In this document: positions 14,338 through 16,969 of the stretch, in pieces | How the letters are laid out: every line of letters begins with the position of its first letter | How positions within the stretch are numbered: the stretch's first letter is position 1 | Source: JAIBJN01 sp035461525 | GTDB taxonomy: Bacteria; Actinomycetota; Thermoleophilia; Gaiellales; Gaiellaceae | DNA length: 16,969 nt | NCBI GenBank assembly: GCA_035461525.1 | Contig: DATHVD010000057.1 | Span: forward strand, 1 to 16,969 | Reading direction: 5' to 3' | The notes under the pieces: generated by a model | Told to the model about the DNA's origin: nothing | The model's database searches: none | What the model saw: only the letters and a program-made list of their open reading frames with translations | Translations under genes and position numbers: made by a program

Positions 14338-16176
14338 CTAGCCCTCGTCCAAGCCCTCCATGCCGTGCCCGTTGCCCGGCAGTTGCGTCGCCGTGCCGTA
14401 CGCCGTCCCCTTGAACGGGAACGACGTCTCCTGCGTCTGCGGGTTGAGGTGGCCGAACCGCTGGGCCCCCGCCACCCGGACGTCGGTGAGGTTCCAGATG
14501 ATCAGCCCGCGGCGGATGTCGGACTCGTAGATCCGCCCGTTGTACCAGTGGGTCGACCAGTCACCGCCCGTGAAGATCGTGTTCGGGTTCCCGTTCGGGT
14601 GGAGCAGCGGCGCCGGGTCCGCGTACGCGATCTCGTGGACGTTGGCGTGGTCCGTGAAGTCGAGCACGCTGATCCCCGACTGGTAGTTCCCCGAGACCAG
14701 GATGTGCCGCTTGTCCGTGGGCACGACGTTGTAGTTGTGCCAGGTGCAGTTCTCGCTCGCGCCCTGCGGCCTCGGGTGGATGAACGTGCCCATGATGTGG
14801 CCGTCCTCCGGGTCGAGGAAGAACAGCGTGCGGTTGAGCAAGCTGCTCGTCGCCTGGCACTGCGCCTGCGTGCCGCCGCCCGGCTCGTGGCCGAAGATGA
14901 TCACCTCGCCGTCCCAGCTCCACGACGCCGAGTGGCCGATGCCGACGCCGAGCGAGCGCGACCACTGCAGCACCGGCTGGAGCAAGGAGCCGCCGTCGTC
15001 GGGATGCATGCTCCAGACGGAGAGGCCGTTGCCGCCCGCACACGCGGCCTTCATCACGTCGCCGAGGATCACGCCGGTGTCGTGACAGGCGCGCGAGATG
15101 TTGACGGCGTCCGGATGGCGGCGGATCGTGCCGGTGGCCGGCAGGTTCGCCTTGATGCTGACGCCGACCGCCTGCGAGACCATCGCCGACGGGATGGTGA
15201 CGTCGTGGCTGTCGCCGCCCATCGTCGTCGGGTTGCCGGGGACGTTGTTGAGGACGATCACGCCGATGGCCCCTGCGGCCTGCGCGTTCAGGGTCTTGTC
15301 GAGGAATCCGCACGTGCCGCGGTCAACGAGCGCGATCGATCCCGCCGGGAAGCCGACGAGCGGGCCGCAGCCCTCGCTCGGGAGGCCCGGGCCCGCCGGC
15401 GAGTTCACGAGGACCATGTTGCCGGTCACGCCCGTGACGGTCGGATCCGGATGCCAGTTCGAGCCGCTCGCCGGGTACGTCCCCGCCGCGCCGCCGTCGT
15501 GGACGTCGACGAAGTTGACGAGCGCGCCCGCGAAGGGCGTTCCGGACGGGAGCCGGCCGTGATTGGTCAGCCCGGCCGGATCGTCGAGCGGGATCTCGAC
15601 GACGTCGACGCCGGGCGAGTTCGACGGGCTCGAGTAGACGACGAGGCGGTTGTTCGCCGGATCGGGGATACCGGTCGCCGTGTGCGAGCCGTTCGCGAAG
15701 CTGACGGAGGCCACCGGGACCGGGTTGAGCAGGTCGCTGATGTCGAAGATGAAGAGGCCCGTGACGTTGGGGACCCCTTCGACGGTCGCGCACGCCCCGC
15801 CGGGGTTGGTGTTGCCGTCCGCCGAGCGGACGAGCAGGTGCCTGTACACGATCACGTCGCCCTGCCCCGGCAGGCAGGTGTTGTGGTAGTCGGCGATCTC
15901 GAACGGGTTCTCGTGATCGGCGATGTCGATGATCCGGAAGCCGTTGAAGTGCCCCTGGAACGCGTACCGTCCCCAGAACGCGATGTCGGAATTGACGTTG
16001 TTCAGGGTGGGATCGTCCATGACGAAGCGTTCCGAGAAGCCCTGCGGCTTCATGTTCTTCGTGTAGTCGAACGTGCTCACCGCGTCCTCCACGGTCTGGG
16101 CGCCCGCCGAGAGCGGCAGCGCCAGCACCGCGGCCGCGACGAGCGCGAGCACGGCTAGACGTACGGTCGTCTGCAT
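14338..16176 (-). CDS. Secreted LVIVD-type beta-propeller with inserted PA domain
   Basis: This 612-residue exported protein has a signal peptide ending near A26 (LALPLSAGA). Propeller-like repeats of the LVIVD type occur on both sides of an insertion: NGFRIIDIADHENPFEIADY (78-97), TGLFIFDISDLLNPVPVASV (139-158), SGISVLDFTDHANVHEIAY (500-518) and RGLIIWNLTDVRVAGAQ (556-572). Residues about 255-350 form a protease-associated (PA) domain, with GPLVGFPAGSIALVDRGTC, LNAQAAGAIGVIVLNN and the closing IPSAMVSQAVG. PA domains are non-catalytic modules found in secreted peptidases. His-rich loops (HDTG, WHNYN, STHWYNG) recur, and eight or so Cys are present. No enzymatic motif was recognised. The ATG at 16176 has GGGAGGT five bases upstream, and TATTTT at 16194-16199 may be the -10 element. 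Confidence 0.87.
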   Translation of the reverse strand: MQTTVRLAVLALVAAAVLALPLSAGAQTVEDAVSTFDYTKNMKPQGFSERFVMDDPTLNNVNSDIAFWGRYAFQGHFNGFRIIDIADHENPFEIADYHNTCLPGQGDVIVYRHLLVRSADGNTNPGGACATVEGVPNVTGLFIFDISDLLNPVPVASVSFANGSHTATGIPDPANNRLVVYSSPSNSPGVDVVEIPLDDPAGLTNHGRLPSGTPFAGALVNFVDVHDGGAAGTYPASGSNWHPDPTVTGVTGNMVLVNSPAGPGLPSEGCGPLVGFPAGSIALVDRGTCGFLDKTLNAQAAGAIGVIVLNNVPGNPTTMGGDSHDVTIPSAMVSQAVGVSIKANLPATGTIRRHPDAVNISRACHDTGVILGDVMKAACAGGNGLSVWSMHPDDGGSLLQPVLQWSRSLGVGIGHSASWSWDGEVIIFGHEPGGGTQAQCQATSSLLNRTLFFLDPEDGHIMGTFIHPRPQGASENCTWHNYNVVPTDKRHILVSGNYQSGISVLDFTDHANVHEIAYADPAPLLHPNGNPNTIFTGGDWSTHWYNGRIYESDIRRGLIIWNLTDVRVAGAQRFGHLNPQTQETSFPFKGTAYGTATQLPGNGHGMEGLDEG

Positions 16177-16193
16177 TCGTACCTCCCGATTCG

Positions 16194-16199
16194 AAAATA
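16194..16199 (-). promoter_or_regulatory. Possible -10 element for the LVIVD/PA protein
   Basis: On the minus strand this reads TATTTT, an AT-rich hexamer that stands out in the surrounding GC-rich sequence. It lies 18 bases upstream of the ATG and just ahead of GGGAGGT. No convincing -35 was found. The rest of 16177-16358 shows no gene. Confidence 0.3.
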
Positions 16200-16358
16200 G
16201 CCGGCGACCTGCAGGCGCGCTCGCGCTGACCCTCGCCGGAGCCCCCTCACCTGCCGAAAAATGGGTGTGCTGACCCCCTTTCCCCCATGGCCCCGATCCC
16301 CGGGACCTCGTCGGAGGATAGTAGGTCTCGGCCGGTCGTGCCCCCGTCGATCGGCCAG

Positions 16359-16969
16359 CTAGCCGCGCAGGTACGCGAGCACCGCGAGCACGCGGCGGTG
16401 GTCGTCCGGGTCCGTCATGAGGCCGAGCTTCGTGAAGATCGCGTGCACGTGCGTCTCCACCGTCTTCGGGCTGAGGAAGAGCGCCGAGCAGATGGCCTGG
16501 TTCGAGCGCCCCTCGGCCATGAGGCCGAGCACCTCGCGCTCGCGCGGCGTCAGTTCCTCGAGCGGGTCGGGCGAGCGGCGGCGGCCGACGAGCTGCGCCA
16601 CCACCTCCGGGTCGACGGCCGTGCCGCCCCGCGCCACCCGGCGCACCGACTCGACGAACTCGTCCACCTCGAGCACCCGGTCCTTGAGCAGGTAGCCGAA
16701 CCCCTCCGGATGCTCGCTGAAGAGGTCGAGGGCATGCTTGGCCTCGACGACCTGGGAGAGGACGAGGATCCCGATCTCGGGATGCCGCTCGCGGATCTCC
16801 CGGGCCGCGCGGGCGCCCTCGTCGGTCTGCGTCGGCGGCATGCGCACGTCCACGACGGCCACGTCTGGACGCTCCCGGTGCACGGCGTGGTGGAGGGCGT
16901 CCGCGTCACCCACCTGCGCGACCACCTCCATCCCGGCCTCGCCAAGCACGCGGGCGAGCCCCTTGCGGA
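16359..16969 (-). CDS. NarL/LuxR-family two-component response regulator, partial (N-terminus beyond window)
   Basis: The reading frame runs off the right edge, so the first 15-20 residues, including the acidic pocket, are missing. The visible part is a receiver domain with the phospho-acceptor Asp in VAVVDVRMPP, the switch Ser in ILVLSQ, and Lys in YLLKD. The C-terminal LuxR/GerE helix-turn-helix follows (LTPREREVLGLMAEGRSNQAICSALFLSPKTVETHV). Such regulators bind DNA once phosphorylated by a sensor kinase, which is probably encoded just upstream, outside the window. An internal GTG at 16949 is not the real start, since receiver-domain sequence (RKGLARVLGEAG) continues through it. The gene lies upstream of, and in the same direction as, the LVIVD/PA gene with 182 bases between, so direct control of that gene is possible but unproven. 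Confidence 0.93.
   Translation of the reverse strand, partial: RKGLARVLGEAGMEVVAQVGDADALHHAVHRERPDVAVVDVRMPPTQTDEGARAAREIRERHPEIGILVLSQVVEAKHALDLFSEHPEGFGYLLKDRVLEVDEFVESVRRVARGGTAVDPEVVAQLVGRRRSPDPLEELTPREREVLGLMAEGRSNQAICSALFLSPKTVETHVHAIFTKLGLMTDPDDHRRVLAVLAYLRG

Noticed and set aside
13921..16158. A 745-codon open frame on the plus strand over the LVIVD/PA gene
   Set aside because: It is a mirror of the real minus-strand gene, with low-complexity Arg/Val/Asp sequence and no recognisable motif.

Overview
The window is very GC-rich (roughly 70% by eye) and looks like chromosome from a high-GC actinobacterium, quite possibly the Thermoleophilia/Gaiellales side of the phylum. This is inferred from the base composition, the ThyX thymidylate synthase, a DUF2510 membrane protein, an ECF sigma factor with an RskA-type anti-sigma factor, frequent GTG starts, and several secreted proteins of types common in soil actinobacteria. 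The lineage was not tested. No tRNA, rRNA, CRISPR array, insertion sequence or prophage gene was recognised.

Layout from left to right. 1-403 (-) is a superoxide dismutase cut by the window edge. 463-1002 (-) is a four-helix membrane protein with a DUF2510 tail. Divergent from it are an SDR-family protein with an altered catalytic site (1074-1727, +) and an ECF sigma / anti-sigma pair with overlapping genes (1765-2924, +). thyX (3051-3761, -) is probably leaderless and diverges from a secreted HExxH metalloprotease (3844-5505, +). 5517-8391 (-) is a polar amino-acid ABC transporter operon (binding lipoprotein, permease, ATPase), followed by a short open frame that resembles the C-terminal third of the binding protein. 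8521-9085 (-) is a multiply frameshifted remnant that reads like an M36 (fungalysin-type) metallopeptidase whose catalytic core has been lost. 9444-12032 (+) is a large secreted M14 zinc carboxypeptidase behind a near-consensus promoter and a long leader, ending at a strong hairpin. 12104-12979 (-) is a lipoprotein of unknown function. 13041-14275 (+) is a coupled gene pair: a 98-residue unknown protein and a cytoplasmic Asp-box beta-propeller, also ending at a strong hairpin. 14338-16176 (-) is a secreted LVIVD-type beta-propeller with a protease-associated (PA) domain inserted. 16359-16969 (-) is a NarL/LuxR-type response regulator cut by the right edge.

The most coherent theme lies between about 3.8 and 12 kb. 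Two intact exported metallopeptidases and one dead one flank an amino-acid uptake operon, which suggests scavenging of extracellular protein or peptide; this is inference from gene content. I found no clearly new multi-gene system. The best leads are the M36 remnant, the partial copy of the binding protein, the PA insertion in the propeller, the His-for-Tyr change in the SDR protein, and the long leader in front of the carboxypeptidase.
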